Positions 11,101-20,319 of a stretch of 64,000 nucleotides of DNA are shown here, in pieces; positions within the stretch are counted from its first letter, which is position 1; the number at the start of each line of letters is the position of its first letter. The notes under the pieces are model-generated. The model was not told the origin of the DNA. It saw only the letters and a program-made list of their open reading frames with translations, and did not search any database. The position numbers and the translations under genes were made by a program. This stretch comes from Ischnura elegans. Taxonomy: Eukaryota; Arthropoda; Insecta; Odonata; Coenagrionidae. The DNA lies in NCBI RefSeq assembly GCF_921293095.1, contig NC_060256.1, positions 88,629,851-88,693,850 on the forward strand, given 5' to 3'.

Positions 11101-12918
11101 GGCAATCAGGAGACCCAGGTTTCGATGCCAGCTAAGTCAAATGATTTTTGTCATGGCAGCTTTCATCCTTGGTGTATGAAACTTTGCACCCGTGCACATG
11201 ACTGTAAAAAAAGTTACTTGATTCATACAGTGCTTTTGACTCCCAAATGTACCTTAGGCATCAAATTTGATAGGCTGGTAACCAACCAAAAGCCCTACTA
11301 GGCAAATTTTTGAAAATTAGAAGATCCCCTTCAATGTCCAAATATTCAAAACCCTAACCCTAAACAGTAAAGCTGTTGGGGCAGAGCCTCCTAAACAAGG
11401 GAGCAAAGACCGGCAAGTTGCATCACATTAGATATCTCATATAAAACCTATTTTTCTTTCCCCAAAAATTCTTCCACTCCACTGCCTACTTTACTTCATC
11501 TGGTTTACCATCTCACAAAGAATTACAGCCATTTATCCTCCAAAGATCATAACATCGGTAGAAAAAAAACAATCACCATTTTTTTCACTTATAGCAGAAA
11601 GAATAAAATGTGGACCACAGGAAAGGGGAATATGAGTTTTCAATGAATAAACCATTGAATTAAAGAAATCAAAAAATAACAGCTCACTAAAGGATTAAAT
11701 TTCCAGAATTGTACCACAAAATGTCCGAGGACCTGTGGGATGGGTATGAATAAAATCCATATGCCTTCTTATGTTTAACATTCATGTAAATTTTTTCATC
11801 GATCTATTTTTTTCCTGTGATACATTTTGTGAATGATGCAATCAATTTATAGTAATATGATTTGTATTTTATGTTTCCATAAATGTTAATGATGCACAAT
11901 ACATAGGTTATAGTTTCTGTGGAATCTGATCCATCATTCCAAGCAATAAAATATTATATTCATCATATAAATGCATATTTGTGGTAATGTATAAGGGGTT
12001 AATAAATTTTACAACTTATTAAATATTTTAATGGAATGTAATTAATAAAAGGAGTTTATCTACGCTATATGCGTAAACATTGTATGCTTTCAATAGCGAG
12101 GACATATTTAATGTAGTTTTAGAATGATGTGTTTGAAAAGATTGCTTTTCAAAAAATCAAGAAGGCCGATTATTTTGAACTTATTGTTAACACTGAACAA
12201 CAATCAAGAACATGAAATGGAACCGGAGCGACTACTTTAAGCAAAACTTCCATAACAGATATTTCCCTATGATCGCACACGCAGATGTATCATGAACCTA
12301 AAATTATAATTGATTATTACCTCAAGTATGCATGAAAGAAAACAAAGCAAACAAGCTGCTAAATATTACAAGACTTTTTAAATTAAGACGGTACATTACC
12401 AAACTTGCAGTTTCCCCTCAAAATCTCCCGTTGCTAGATGACGATCTTTTAAACTGGAAGCTCCGAACGTTCCACATTTGAAAGCTTTACCTTTCCCAAC
12501 CTAAAAAAGAGGGATTAACAGCATGAAAGCTCCTCTTCTGTGTGAAATCCATTGATAATACGCATGATTATGAGTGTAATTCATCACTGCCCCATGAGTA
12601 AACTAATCAGACAACATGAAAAATGTTGTTCGCAAAAAAACTTGTGCTCCTCCTTCACAAAGTATTACACCTATGGCAACACACCAGCAATGGTGAGATT
12701 TTTGCTATTTAAAGTAATTTTTTAATACATGAAACACACAGTACCTCTCGGATAAGGTTGACTTCCGTGCCGTCTATTTCGTATATTTGCAAGGCACCTG
12801 TCCCATTAGGGTGGCCTCCTAAAATGACGAATTTTGCAGAACAAGGAATCCATCGGCCATCAAAAACTGTAAAGTTGAGGCTCTTTTCTAAATGACATAT
12901 GATCTGAGGTTTATCCAT
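2010..12918 (-). CDS. WDR92: WDR92/DNAAF10 (Monad), WD40 dynein-assembly co-chaperone, 3' end missing
   Basis: Seven coding exons on the minus strand (12918-12745, 12500-12400, 9608-9478, 9381-9280, 4028-3913, 3816-3682, 2107-2010) join in phase with GT-AG borders. They give about 286 residues that align from start to near end with animal WDR92, which is about 357 residues long. Recognisable stretches are [21 protein letters not shown], the HKEIIN.IDGIGG and [12 protein letters not shown] block, [16 protein letters not shown], and [18 protein letters not shown]92 forms a seven-bladed beta-propeller in the cytoplasm and works with the R2TP-type chaperone machinery in pre-assembling axonemal dyneins. 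In insects this matters for sperm flagella and ciliated sensory neurons. The start is the first ATG after an in-frame TGA. The last roughly 70 residues were not found and should lie left of the window. No frameshift or internal stop is seen. Introns are 244, 2791, 96, 5251, 96 and 1574 bp, with a seventh running off the edge. Confidence 0.95.
2797..3114 (+). repeat. direct repeat copy A, interrupted by a MITE
   Basis: The sequence from CCCATTACACCACATCCTG to ACCAAGGCATCTTCTTCC matches 4363-4506 in the same orientation. This copy contains the extra 173-bp element at 2829-3001. The repeat itself is unclassified; copy B abuts a gypsy fragment, so it may be part of a retroelement 3' region. Confidence 0.8.
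2829..3001 (+). mobile_element. pogo/mariner-type MITE, TA duplication
   Basis: Terminal inverted repeats read CCGTATATGTCTGAATATAG and, from the other side, CCGTATTTCTCCGAATATAG. TA occurs at 2827-2828 and 3000-3001. The paralogous repeat at 4396-4397 has a single TA at the same point and no insert, which fixes both boundaries. Internal sequence is purine-rich with G runs and no coding capacity. A second copy is at 9695-9847. Confidence 0.88.
3682..3816 (-). CDS. WDR92: WDR92 coding exon 6
   Basis: The acceptor TTTCTCAG ends at 3817 and the donor GTAACC starts at 3681. It has 45 codons and encodes [20 protein letters not shown] and a [14 protein letters not shown] segment. Phase 0 at both ends. 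Confidence 0.94.
3913..4028 (-). CDS. WDR92: WDR92 coding exon 5
   Basis: The acceptor TTGCAG ends at 4029 and the donor GTGAGT starts at 3912. It encodes [19 protein letters not shown], then [19 protein letters not shown]. It is separated from exon 4 by a 5.25-kb intron full of repeats. Confidence 0.94.
4363..4506 (+). repeat. direct repeat copy B (empty site)
   Basis: Matches copy A (2797-2828 plus 3002-3114) without the MITE. At its 3' side it runs directly into the degenerate gypsy coding region on the opposite strand. Confidence 0.8.
4464..5245 (-). pseudogene. Ty3/gypsy-type integrase C-terminal fragment
   Basis: On the minus strand, from about 5245, the frame encodes [20 protein letters not shown] and then [12 protein letters not shown]. 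The latter is the conserved VNRLKP-type motif of the chromodomain-like C-terminal region of gypsy integrases. The frame is broken by one TGA at 4938-4940, then continues about 158 codons through a PELRRS tail, as is common just before the 3' end of pol. The catalytic core, reverse transcriptase and flanking LTRs are absent. The copy is dead and sits in WDR92 intron 4, in the same orientation as the gene. Confidence 0.72.
5270..5600 (+). repeat. GC-richer segment with TATA box, possible LTR remnant
   Basis: Unlike its AT-rich surroundings, this stretch is GC-rich. It holds a TATAAAAAGG box at about 5410 followed by a C/G-rich leader and pyrimidine tracts. The layout suggests the U3-R part of an LTR, but no duplicate copy, TG..CA ends or target duplication were found. 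Confidence 0.3.
8513..8943. mobile_element. piggyBac-type MITE with TTAA ends
   Basis: TTAA followed by CCCTTAGAACGT at 8513, and ACGTCCTGCAGTCTGAGGG followed by TTAA ending at 8943. TTAA duplication and CCCT termini are the hallmark of the piggyBac superfamily. The 430-bp interior has no transposase and contains the inverted-repeat unit at 8575-8748. Confidence 0.65.
8575..8748 (+). repeat. inverted-repeat unit with hammerhead-like motif
   Basis: About 36 bp (TTTAAATAAATAAAAGAT through TTTTCCACA) recur inverted at about 8710-8748. Between them lies CAGATGA, T, GGTTC-AGT-GAGCC, GAAAT (8660-8693). This is the same motif order as the Penelope pseudo-LTRs at 28 kb: core-like heptamer, one extra base, five-pair stem with triloop, GAAA. 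The first U of the hammerhead core is A here. Confidence 0.45.
9110..9203 (+). repeat. retroposon 3' tail with TGTAGATG end (copy 1)
   Basis: AACACCCTAGAGGTGACTCG followed by a TATGTAGATG tail. Related tails occur at 20805-20892 (plus) and 47955-48006 (minus, AGGTGGCTTGCGAGACAGTG). The short-repeat tail suggests the 3' end of a non-LTR retroposon; no coding part is attached. Confidence 0.5.
9280..9381 (-). CDS. WDR92: WDR92 coding exon 4
   Basis: The acceptor TTTTTTCCAG ends at 9382 and the donor GTATGT starts at 9279. It encodes [17 protein letters not shown] and [11 protein letters not shown] minimal 96-bp intron separates it from exon 3. Confidence 0.95.
9478..9608 (-). CDS. WDR92: WDR92 coding exon 3
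   Basis: The acceptor TTTTCAAG ends at 9609 and the donor GTGGGT starts at 9477. It encodes [20 protein letters not shown] and [12 protein letters not shown], the most conserved block of WDR92. It enters at phase 2 and leaves one base into a glycine codon. Confidence 0.95.
9695..9847 (+). mobile_element. pogo/mariner-type MITE, second copy
   Basis: Closely matches 2829-3001, with ends CCATATGTGTCTGAATATAG and the inverted GGAGAAATACAGTA, flanked by TA at 9693-9694 and 9846-9847. It is slightly shorter in the G-run region and lies in WDR92 intron 2, just upstream of exon 3. Confidence 0.82.
10004..10252 (+). repeat. diverged direct repeat, copy 1 of 2
   Basis: Shares collinear blocks with 11778-12024: ACATTCATGTAAATTTT, TATAGTTTCTG, ATAAATGCATATTTG, TTACAACTTATT. 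AT-rich with an AATAAA. The pair could be old LTRs, retroposon 3' ends or a local duplication. Confidence 0.6.
10808..10985. mobile_element. putative hAT-type MITE
   Basis: The ends CATAGGTGGATCTAGG and CCTGGATCTGCCCATG form an imperfect inverted repeat of about 16 bp around 178 bp. Flanking octamers TGGTCAGA and CAGTCAGC match at five of eight positions, a weak 8-bp duplication. It is inserted next to SINE fragments. Confidence 0.5.
11778..12024 (+). repeat. diverged direct repeat, copy 2 of 2
   Basis: Partner of 10004-10252 in the same orientation, about 1.5 kb apart. Both are in WDR92 intron 2. Confidence 0.6.
12400..12500 (-). CDS. WDR92: WDR92 coding exon 2
   Basis: The acceptor is TTTTTTAG ending at 12501 and the donor is GTAATG at 12399. 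It encodes [20 protein letters not shown] and ends two bases into the tryptophan codon of a WD motif, which exon 3 completes. The residues CGTFGA and LATGDF are conserved in the family. Confidence 0.93.
12745..12918 (-). CDS. WDR92: WDR92 coding exon 1
   Basis: Starts at ATG 12918 and encodes 58 residues beginning [13 protein letters not shown] and ending NLIRE. The donor is GTACTG at 12744, phase 0. Corresponds to the first strand set of the beta-propeller. An in-frame stop seven codons upstream makes this ATG the earliest possible start. Confidence 0.93.
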
Positions 12919-14390
12919 TGCCTTCACAGGTAGTTTTCACGATACACAGGTTATCACTAGTTTATTTACGTTTCCATGCCGAATTTGAAATACACGACAA
13001 ATGAAAGTCGAATAAACAAAGAGAATGAGTCATTCATACAATGGTGAAAAAGACCGACTCTCTCCTTCCTTTCCTTAATATTTTTCTATAAAATCTAACT
13101 ACATACCTTTTATTTAACAATTTATCGTAAGTTATAAATTAATACCGATATCAACTTCATTGAAATCATGACTGAAGAGAATGGAACACAGATGAACATG
13201 ATGGTACGGATCATTCGGAACACGATGAAGCGCGAAATTTAAATAATATCGCTAAACTTAAGGCTTATATGAAATACTACACTTTAAATAGGCCCAGTGT
13301 ACCAAAAATCGCATAAAACCTTAATATTAAATCACAAATGAATGCATTTGGATTGATTTAGATAATTATCAGACTTTCAATAAAATTTTCGAAGTATGAC
13401 ATTTCGAGTTATTATACGTTGCCTCATAACTCTAAGAGCATAAGAATAAGTTTAAAACTATTGACATAACGGAACATAAGAGAAATAAAAAATTAAAAAA
13501 TAAGACCAGTGGATATGTAGTCATTATATTGCCATAGAAAAAACACGGAAAACAACATAAGGCCTTCCTAATTTCTCATCCACAAATCCAATCATGCACG
13601 TCTTTCTTGTTAAATTTTCTGACCAACTTGATTTCGTCTAATGAAGCTTTCGCCAAAAGACCAAACTGATTAGAGGAACAAGTAAGTAGCAGCAGAAAAA
13701 AATTGTTTGTGAGTTACGAAAAGTCAAGAGTAACGAGTTCTGTCACCCAGTGTCAAAAATTAACAAATTGTGTCCGCGAGAAAATTATGTATGGGTAAGC
13801 TGTATGATGCATAAAACTCAGCTATAGTGGGGTATGCATGAACAAAACTGCGTTTTTTTATCGAGTGAGCAGAGTTCCTGTGACTCCTACGAATTCTTGC
13901 TGGCTGTGAACTCGCCAGCATACGCCTCGGAGCATAGGACTACGTCATCTGGAAGAGAATTTTTTAAACTTGACACATGTGCAAAGGATCATTATAGTAA
14001 GATCACTCCTGTGGCTCGCGGGTACAATTTATACATTGATGACGATGCAAATTTTGTGGTGAAAGCGTGGTTGGAGTTTAACTAAGCTAAATTTACTCGG
14101 GATGACGCTGTTTAAAAATCATATTGCGCAGAGGCATGCATTGGGGGAGGGTCAAGGGGTCCATGAGTCGTAGTACAACCCCCATACAATGAGGGTAATA
14201 AAGAAAAAAGTACGATGAATCATGCGGGAGGGCATGGCCGCGGAATGCGGTGTTATTCCGTAACATATATTATTATCATCCGTATATTTTCAGTATTAAA
14301 ATATCACAGTGTCCTTGATTAAAATCATCCTACCAAATTTTACAATGCTTTTTCCCTCCCCAACCCATTGTCGTTCCATCATCTCAACCC
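12919..14390. other. 5' flank of WDR92 and intergenic DNA
   Basis: No TATA box or CpG-rich promoter is obvious upstream of the WDR92 start. An 83-codon plus-strand frame at 13834-14085 has no recognisable domain and no splice context, so it is not called. Confidence 0.5.
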
Positions 14391-14397
14391 ATAATAA

Positions 14398-14480
14398 TTG
14401 CGAAAAATTCCCCTGAACCGGGAATCAAACCGCGAACCTTTGGCCATCCGGACCACTGTGCAGTCTGCATCGCGATCCAG
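14398..14480 (-). repeat. tRNA-like SINE head
   Basis: On the minus strand GCACAGTGGTCCGGATGGCC and then a box B-like GGTTTGATTCC with the arm CGGTTCAGGGG resemble a tRNA D-arm to T-arm order. The acceptor stem does not pair well, so this is read as a SINE fragment, not a functional tRNA. Confidence 0.4.
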
Positions 14481-14599
14481 GGTCCTTCATTCCCATAGCA
14501 ATTTACCGACGTTCATGAAGATTGGTGTAACCCCTTGCGGTACGGATGGCAAGGCTAGGGAACATGTCCTTAAAAGAAGTCACTGTCTAAGGTGAATCC

Positions 14600-15065
14600 C
14601 ATACTAGCGATAAAGGTATTGTGATAAATGTCGAACCTGGCGCTATAGAGACGGTGGAATTCGTAAGTCCCGCTACCACGAACATTAAAAAAGAGGATCC
14701 TCAAGTCCGCCTCAAGTGTTGTCACCGACCGCGCATTTAAATGGGTTTACAAAATCAAGCCGCCACTCGCGTCGCTGACGGACAAATTGATCCGAGTTTC
14801 ACGGGGAAATAACATATAATTAGGGGTGTTAACCGAACTGTTGATGCGATCTATTGGATTCATAACTTTCAATGACATTCATTGCCATTACAAACATAAT
14901 AATGCAAAAAAAATGGAAAAAAGCGGATCGTATTGCACTCATCATTGCGCCCGGACATTTTTGAAAATCGATTAAAATACGACCGAAGCGGCAACAGACA
15001 GCAGACTTCTATGGAATGGAATTGGACCTCCTCTATGCAGTCCCCTTGCCCGCTAGATTTAATCC
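14600..15065 (+). repeat. single arm of the foldback element found at 52 kb
   Basis: Blocks GCGCATTTAAATGGGTTTAC, CAAATTGATCCGAGTTTCAC, and GGACATTTTTGAAAATCGAT match the left arm at 51985-52772 in order, but without the MITE-G insertion found there. No inverted partner follows, so this is a solo arm. Confidence 0.7.
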
Positions 15066-15725
15066 GAACATCCGCTTAATCTGAACTACGAAAAAAATTA
15101 AATGATATGCGCACTAAAGCAACAAAGGACAAACTAATGGGGAGTGACGTCTGCCGAATGTGTCAGGCGCGCCTATAAGTCGTATTCCAGAAGATCAATC
15201 AAGTATGGATAGAGACTATCTCGACTCGGTTGCTGCGTTGTTATTACAAGTCCTAATTCTAATTGAGTCGCCAAATTTCAAGATGTCCGCCGCCGTCGTC
15301 TAACGTTTTTGAAATGAAATATCCCTCGTAAAAATACTTCCACCTGTGATATTGTAATGCATTAATGCTAGTTTTTAATGAGCAGGAGACAATGAGTGAA
15401 AAAAGTTTAGGCAGATATATTATTTTATCAAATTTAAGGCTGAACGTTACCACAACTGATCTAGCTCAAGTAATATAAGTCGAAGTTACTTTCTAGAATA
15501 TCTTAACTCAAACTCACCTCGAGTCTAAGATCTCAACCGCCGAGGTAGAGTGAAGACTCCAGGTCGAGTCAGGTTCTTAGATATGGACGTTCAAGTCAGC
15601 AGATTGTTGCCACGAAGAAGGGGTAGGGAGAGTACCTACCTTCTCGTCCAGTTACGCAGCCCTATGCACTGCGTACGCTTATGATACAATCTTCCGTTCC
15701 AAAAGTTTTATTTCGTATGAACTTC
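15066..15725. other. no gene recognised
   Basis: Moderately AT-rich DNA between the solo foldback arm and the solo LTR; no convincing frame or repeat was seen. Confidence 0.4.
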
Positions 15726-15729
15726 CTAT

Positions 15730-16025
15730 TGTGGCGAGTCAAACAGGAAGTACAACGCACCGACGCTGATCAGCGCGGGCAACCAGGCGAGCCCGGTCAA
15801 CGCGGCGAGGCTGCCGCATCAAACCAAAAGCAGTATATCCAGCGTATATAAGACCAGCGGAGAAGCCACTGCGAGAGGCAGAAATATAAGAGAAGGTGCT
15901 AGCAGAACGCTGTGCTAGAGAGAACTGTGCCACCTCAAGTGTAAACCGATTTTTGTACATAATAAAAATCGTACATTGGAAGAGTATTGTTTGCTTGCAA
16001 CATAGCCTGGCAGCCGACCTTTACA
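15730..16025 (+). mobile_element. solo LTR, 296 bp, with 4-bp target duplication
   Basis: Starts TGTGGCGAGTC and ends CCTTTACA. CTAT is found immediately outside both ends (15726-15729 and 16026-16029). A TATATAAG box at about 15844 and AATAAA at about 15961 give the order expected of U3, R and U5. No internal retrotransposon sequence remains, as after LTR-LTR recombination. A 4-bp duplication suits Ty3/gypsy-type elements. Confidence 0.75.
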
Positions 16026-16029
16026 CTAT

Positions 16030-17070
16030 GAACTAATTAATAAGAATAATCAAGTTATGCGAACGGTAGGGCGGATCGGAAAAATCGATTTTTTTTCAAA
16101 TCCCTCTGGCCCAATGAAAAAAAGTTGTGGGACCGATCAAAAATAAGGCCTGAAAATTTTGAGACCTCTAGGTGAACCCCTGACCCTCGCTCAAATGCAA
16201 TTTAGGGGGGAGGGTCGAAATTCGAAAAATGTAATATTTTATGGTCATTCTCTACAGATTTTACCGAGTTACTGCCCTTAAGAGCAAAATTTTCGTGCAT
16301 TTTGACGTATCTGCCACCGTTTATCCACAAAATTCCTAATTTGAGTCCGCGTCCGCGAAGAAAATATTCCAACGCCCACGCAGCGTCGCGGATGTAAGAG
16401 CCGCAGGCAGATCCCTTCCCCTCCACGCTCGCTTCTCCCCCGCCCACGCTTCCAATACAGCAAAATTCATCCCGCGCATGCTGCTAGTAGGTCGTTTATC
16501 TTTGATAATGTTAATCGGAGGATGGCAGAAGGTAACAAAGGAAGCGTAGTGAGACGACTTGTCCCTTATTAGGCGCCTCGTCGGCATTAAACAAATCGAT
16601 GTTACCAACTTTTAGAGAAGTGATGAAATATTTTTAGATCCGAGAACGTAGGAAAGGAGCCTACGGTCTATGAAAAGTCCTCTCGAGTGGCTATAAAGGT
16701 GTGCGAACTTTGGATATGCACTTCAATTTCGGCATGGTCCGACAGATGTGACTACATGAATTTTTGGCGAAGACCGCTCGCGTCCCCTCCCCGCACGCCT
16801 CTCTCGCGCCCCAAATGCACCAAAATTCACACCAAGTGCGTCTTTCTTCGTTAGTCTAACTAATATTTAATGTTTCAGTATCGTCTGTGGAGGAACAAAC
16901 ACGAAAGATTTACTCAATTATCTGCTTTCCAATCTGTATTTCTTATGTCAGTGTCATTCATCGTCTTTCGCTGTTGTCAACAAAGTTTTGGTGAATTTCT
17001 TCACGAATCTATCGTCCGTAAATTGGCGAGAAATCGATGCAAATAATAGTTTTTATTTTTGTAGGACAGC
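16030..17070. other. intergenic, no gene recognised
   Basis: Includes a short CG-rich stretch at about 16340-16480 with overlapping minus-strand frames of 61 to 90 codons. None shows a domain, and their overlap in different frames argues that none is real. Confidence 0.4.
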
Positions 17071-17074
17071 ACTT

Positions 17075-17205
17075 TTTGCCGGCGAATGGTGGAAGTAAAT
17101 TCTTCTCGGGATTTCATCCGGGTAAGCTCCTCGATCTCCGTCGCTGCCGACGTTTCGATGGAATTCTTTCCCATCATCATCAGGACCGATGATGCCAGTC
17201 TTGTG
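17075..17205 (-). repeat. pseudo-LTR-like fragment with hammerhead-like motif
   Basis: On the minus strand: CTGATGA, T, GATGG-loop-CCATC, GAAACGTCGG, then a CGTCG/CGACG hairpin and CCCGGATGAAATCCCGAGAA. The last block and the flanking GCCGGCGAAT correspond to the Penelope pseudo-LTR at 28114-28404. The stem differs in sequence from that copy but pairs fully. Confidence 0.5.
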
Positions 17206-18446
17206 TTTAATCAGCGCCAATCAGAACCGACCCAACATGATCACAGAGGGCATAAAAAGCTGGCACCCACGACTGTCATATTCACTCAGAGGGACAAATT
17301 GCATGCTAATGTATCATTCTGTTTCGATTTATGTAGGATATAGTGATTATTTCGCGTGCAGTTACTGCGTACTCGCCACGATTTTCACTGTTGGTCTGTA
17401 TTTTACAGTTTACGGAAATGGATGCGATAGTCAAGAGGAGTAAACGTGCTGCTATAGTGGTGGTGGTTGTTGAATCGAGTCCTCGTCGCGGAAAACTTTG
17501 TTCATAACTTTTTTTAAGTTATGCACTCGCTTTATATTTCTCGAAGTTTTCAAATATTTTTAAATTTTCCCCAATTACTTTATATACTATTTTTTTTTTA
17601 AGGGTAATGAGTCATATTAAACTTGGGTATAGGGCAACGGTCGTCTTGTTCCTTTTTAATGGCTACATTTTAAGGGTCATACATCCGTAAAAGAGGGTTA
17701 GGTGTCAAAATATTAGGTGACAGGAGAATTGAGATCTGCGTCAAACCAATCTTGGATTATTGGCCAGTGATGATGATTACGAAATGGAAATACCGAAGCT
17801 GCTATGGGATTTGCTTCCATGCGAAGAAAATATAATAAATAGGGATAAAAATAAATATTTATATCTCGACCACCGGCAGAAAAATATTCATTGCAAAAGA
17901 AGGGATTAGTGAGTGAGGACTGTGGCTTAAGAGAGTCAATATAATGAAATTATGCCTTTGTTACTATTACTGATTGAGCAGAAACGAATGTTTGCATGAA
18001 ATTTTATAATGTGTCCCTGTTGTACAGCTCTATTATTTTTTTCCTTTGTTTTAGTCCACACATTCATTATTATTATCAGTCCCCTTCTAATTTTTATTTT
18101 AAATAAGTTCAGTGCATAAGTTTTCATCATCAGTCATTTATCAACAGCAACAAACTTCCCTCTAGCATGATAAAAGTATCGCATTACTTCTCTTTGGAAC
18201 TCGAATGATATCACTTAATTTCCATTTCCCTCAATTGCTTTCCTCGTATTTTTTATTATTCTTACCAGATGCAAGGTCTTCAGATTTTACTTGTACCTTG
18301 GATTTGTTTATTTTCTCAACACTTACATCGTGGGCAAAGTACAAATATGGATACCCAATTACTTCCTTCGGGATCGAAGGGCGAAGGATTAATGAAAACA
18401 TGACACTTTTTTGTGAAAACATTTTATTCGAGTAATCAATCAACAT

Positions 18447-18737
18447 AGATTGATTTCAATTTTATTTGTGTAGAACAATGCTGTGTTCCACCGTTTCTTA
18501 GGCCGTCTCCTCCTCCTGGCGTCGGTAGCATCAAAGAACACAGCCCCTTTTCACTCTTAGCAATCGCTTAACGAAAACAAGTCCACGACTAAGCAGCCAC
18601 TAATGCCAAATGAGGACCCACGTAGTGGTCTCCATGGAAGTCCCATTGTTGCTCAGCGCCAGAGCCTTCAACATCTCATCCATGGTGACGAAGGAAGGGT
18701 ACTGGAAATCGATGGTTGACTCCGGCGTCATTAAGAT
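18447..18737 (-). CDS. putative terminal exon of an unrecognised gene
   Basis: On the minus strand, after TGTCCAAAG, 45 codons are open from 18737 to a TAG at 18600-18602, encoding STIDFQYPSFVTMDEMLKAL among others. About 135 bp of 3' flank follow to an AATAAA (18461-18466). GC content is clearly above the neighbourhood. The acceptor has a poor pyrimidine tract. Phase 0 fits the donor of the 19100-19291 segment. I do not recognise the protein. Confidence 0.38.
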
Positions 18738-19099
18738 CTTTGGACAGTCATAAGATTAATAAAATATGAAAGGAGATATGGCTGTAAATAATAATTAATC
18801 TTGCGAATAAAAAAAATATTTCGATTTTAAATTGTAATCCCTCGGCTTTATTGATTTTTACAAAATTCCCATATCAGACCATCGTGGGAAATCAGGAGCT
18901 GGTTCATTTTTATTTTGAATGAAGTTGCTTTATATTAATTATTGTTAGCGGATAGAAATGAGCTCCATAGTACTCTCCTGCTCCTTATACTGTACCCGTC
19001 TACGCGAAGATTTCGCGGAATGCAGTCCCCTCAGGGTATGACTGGAACCTTATGGCAAGACGTTTGAAAGTGAATTCCTAATAGGTAACTCTCATTTAC

Positions 19100-19291
19100 C
19101 GATGAAAATTCAGGCATCAACTTGCGAAATCCATCGGCCAAGGAGAAAATTTTTGATGAGTTCGAGTAAATAAGTGCGTAAAAGTTGAATGGTTGCATTC
19201 TTCGGTCAAAAAACATATCGATGTTCGGTGGATACAACATGGATGCATAAACGTCGATGATTGACAATTCGCTTCTCGATCGTTCCCACTC
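19100..19291 (-). CDS. putative internal exon, same unrecognised gene
   Basis: Exactly 64 codons lie between ATATTAG and GTAAAT on the minus strand, beginning EWERSRSELSIIDVYASML and containing YPPNIDMFFDRRMQPFNFY. The mix of hydrophobic and charged residues looks coding, and both borders are phase 0. The frame also continues past the donor to a stop at 19031. The upstream exon was not found. A retrocopy or chance frame cannot be excluded. Confidence 0.38.
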
Positions 19292-19489
19292 CTAATATTA
19301 CTATGGTTGAAAGCGATTTTTTCCAATCAGCATAAAATTAATTGTTGGAATTTATCTAGAGTAAAAAATGCTAGCATAATAGGAGCAAGCCACTTGGTAA
19401 GTTTCAAGGAAATACCCGTGGCTTCCCTAGGACTTTACACGGATTTGAATGGTACTAGCCAAGGACGTAGTGAGATGTCCCACACAAAA

Positions 19490-19590
19490 ATTTTCGGATT
19501 TCCCACCGGGTGTGTTTTTGGGTAATTGATCCTAACGTTTCGAAGACTGAGTCTACCATCGTCTTCAGGGGCAGAATGTGGACCCAAATC
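19490..19590 (-). repeat. pseudo-LTR-like fragment with hammerhead-like motif
   Basis: On the minus strand: CTGAAGA, C, a weakly paired stem (GATGGT with GTCTTC), GAAACG, then ACCCGGTGGGAAATCCGAAA. It has the same block order as the Penelope pseudo-LTRs, but the stem is degraded. Confidence 0.42.
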
Positions 19591-20046
19591 CTCGTCGGTA
19601 TGTTATTTATATATAGCCTTGAGCGCCCTGATTGGTTATTTCTCGATTATTGTTTTTGTATATAGTGATTGATTAAGATAATATAATGTAATGATTGATT
19701 ACGTGGACTCTCATAATCAATCACTATATGCGAACAAACAATCGAGAATGAACCGATCAGGGTGTAATAAGAGGAATCGTTAAGTCAATGCAAAAAATAA
19801 AGTAGAAAATGTCAAGGAAGATTCTTCTTGGTTTTGAGGAGATATTTCTATACCTTGGGGCAATGAAAATTAGCAATAAAGATTCAGAAAGTAATAAATC
19901 ATAACTGAAATTACTAGCTCATGGCGATTATCAAAAAGGTTCCTAAGAGCCACAAATGCTTATAAAAAACTGTTAGCAAAGTAGAAAATAAAGTGTAATA
20001 CATTGGTTACCCTAAACGCCTAAAACCTACAAACCACCATCACAGT

Positions 20047-20306
20047 CAGGGATACTGACTTACAAAAAATATTGGGGGGGCCCAAACCGGGGATCTTGCC
20101 CCGGGAAATTTTATAAGTAGTGAGTTTTAAGTTTTTTAAGAATTTAGAAGAGTCATATGATCAACATTAGAACCCTGATAACTCGAATGTCGATATCTGG
20201 ACGTTCCGGGGAAAATCGGCAAGCCTGACACATTTTTTCCTCACACCCATAACGAATTTTTAAGGGGGCTTGGGCCCCCTCAGGCCCGATGGAATCGGCG
20301 CCACTG
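20047..20306. mobile_element. hAT-type MITE, 8-bp duplication ATCACAGT
   Basis: A 260-bp element running CAGGGATACTGAC to GGCGCCACTG lies between two exact copies of ATCACAGT (20039-20046 and 20307-20314). CAG..CTG ends with 8-bp duplications are typical of hAT elements. The perfect duplication points to a fairly young insertion, although the two termini match only partly. Confidence 0.78.
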
Positions 20307-20319
20307 ATCACAGTTTATG

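Noticed and set aside
10813..11301. A 162-codon plus-strand open frame
   Set aside because: It runs across a putative hAT MITE and a SINE fragment with no domain, so it is chance openness in repeat DNA.
15739..15960. A 73-codon minus-strand frame
   Set aside because: It lies wholly inside the solo LTR on the antisense strand.
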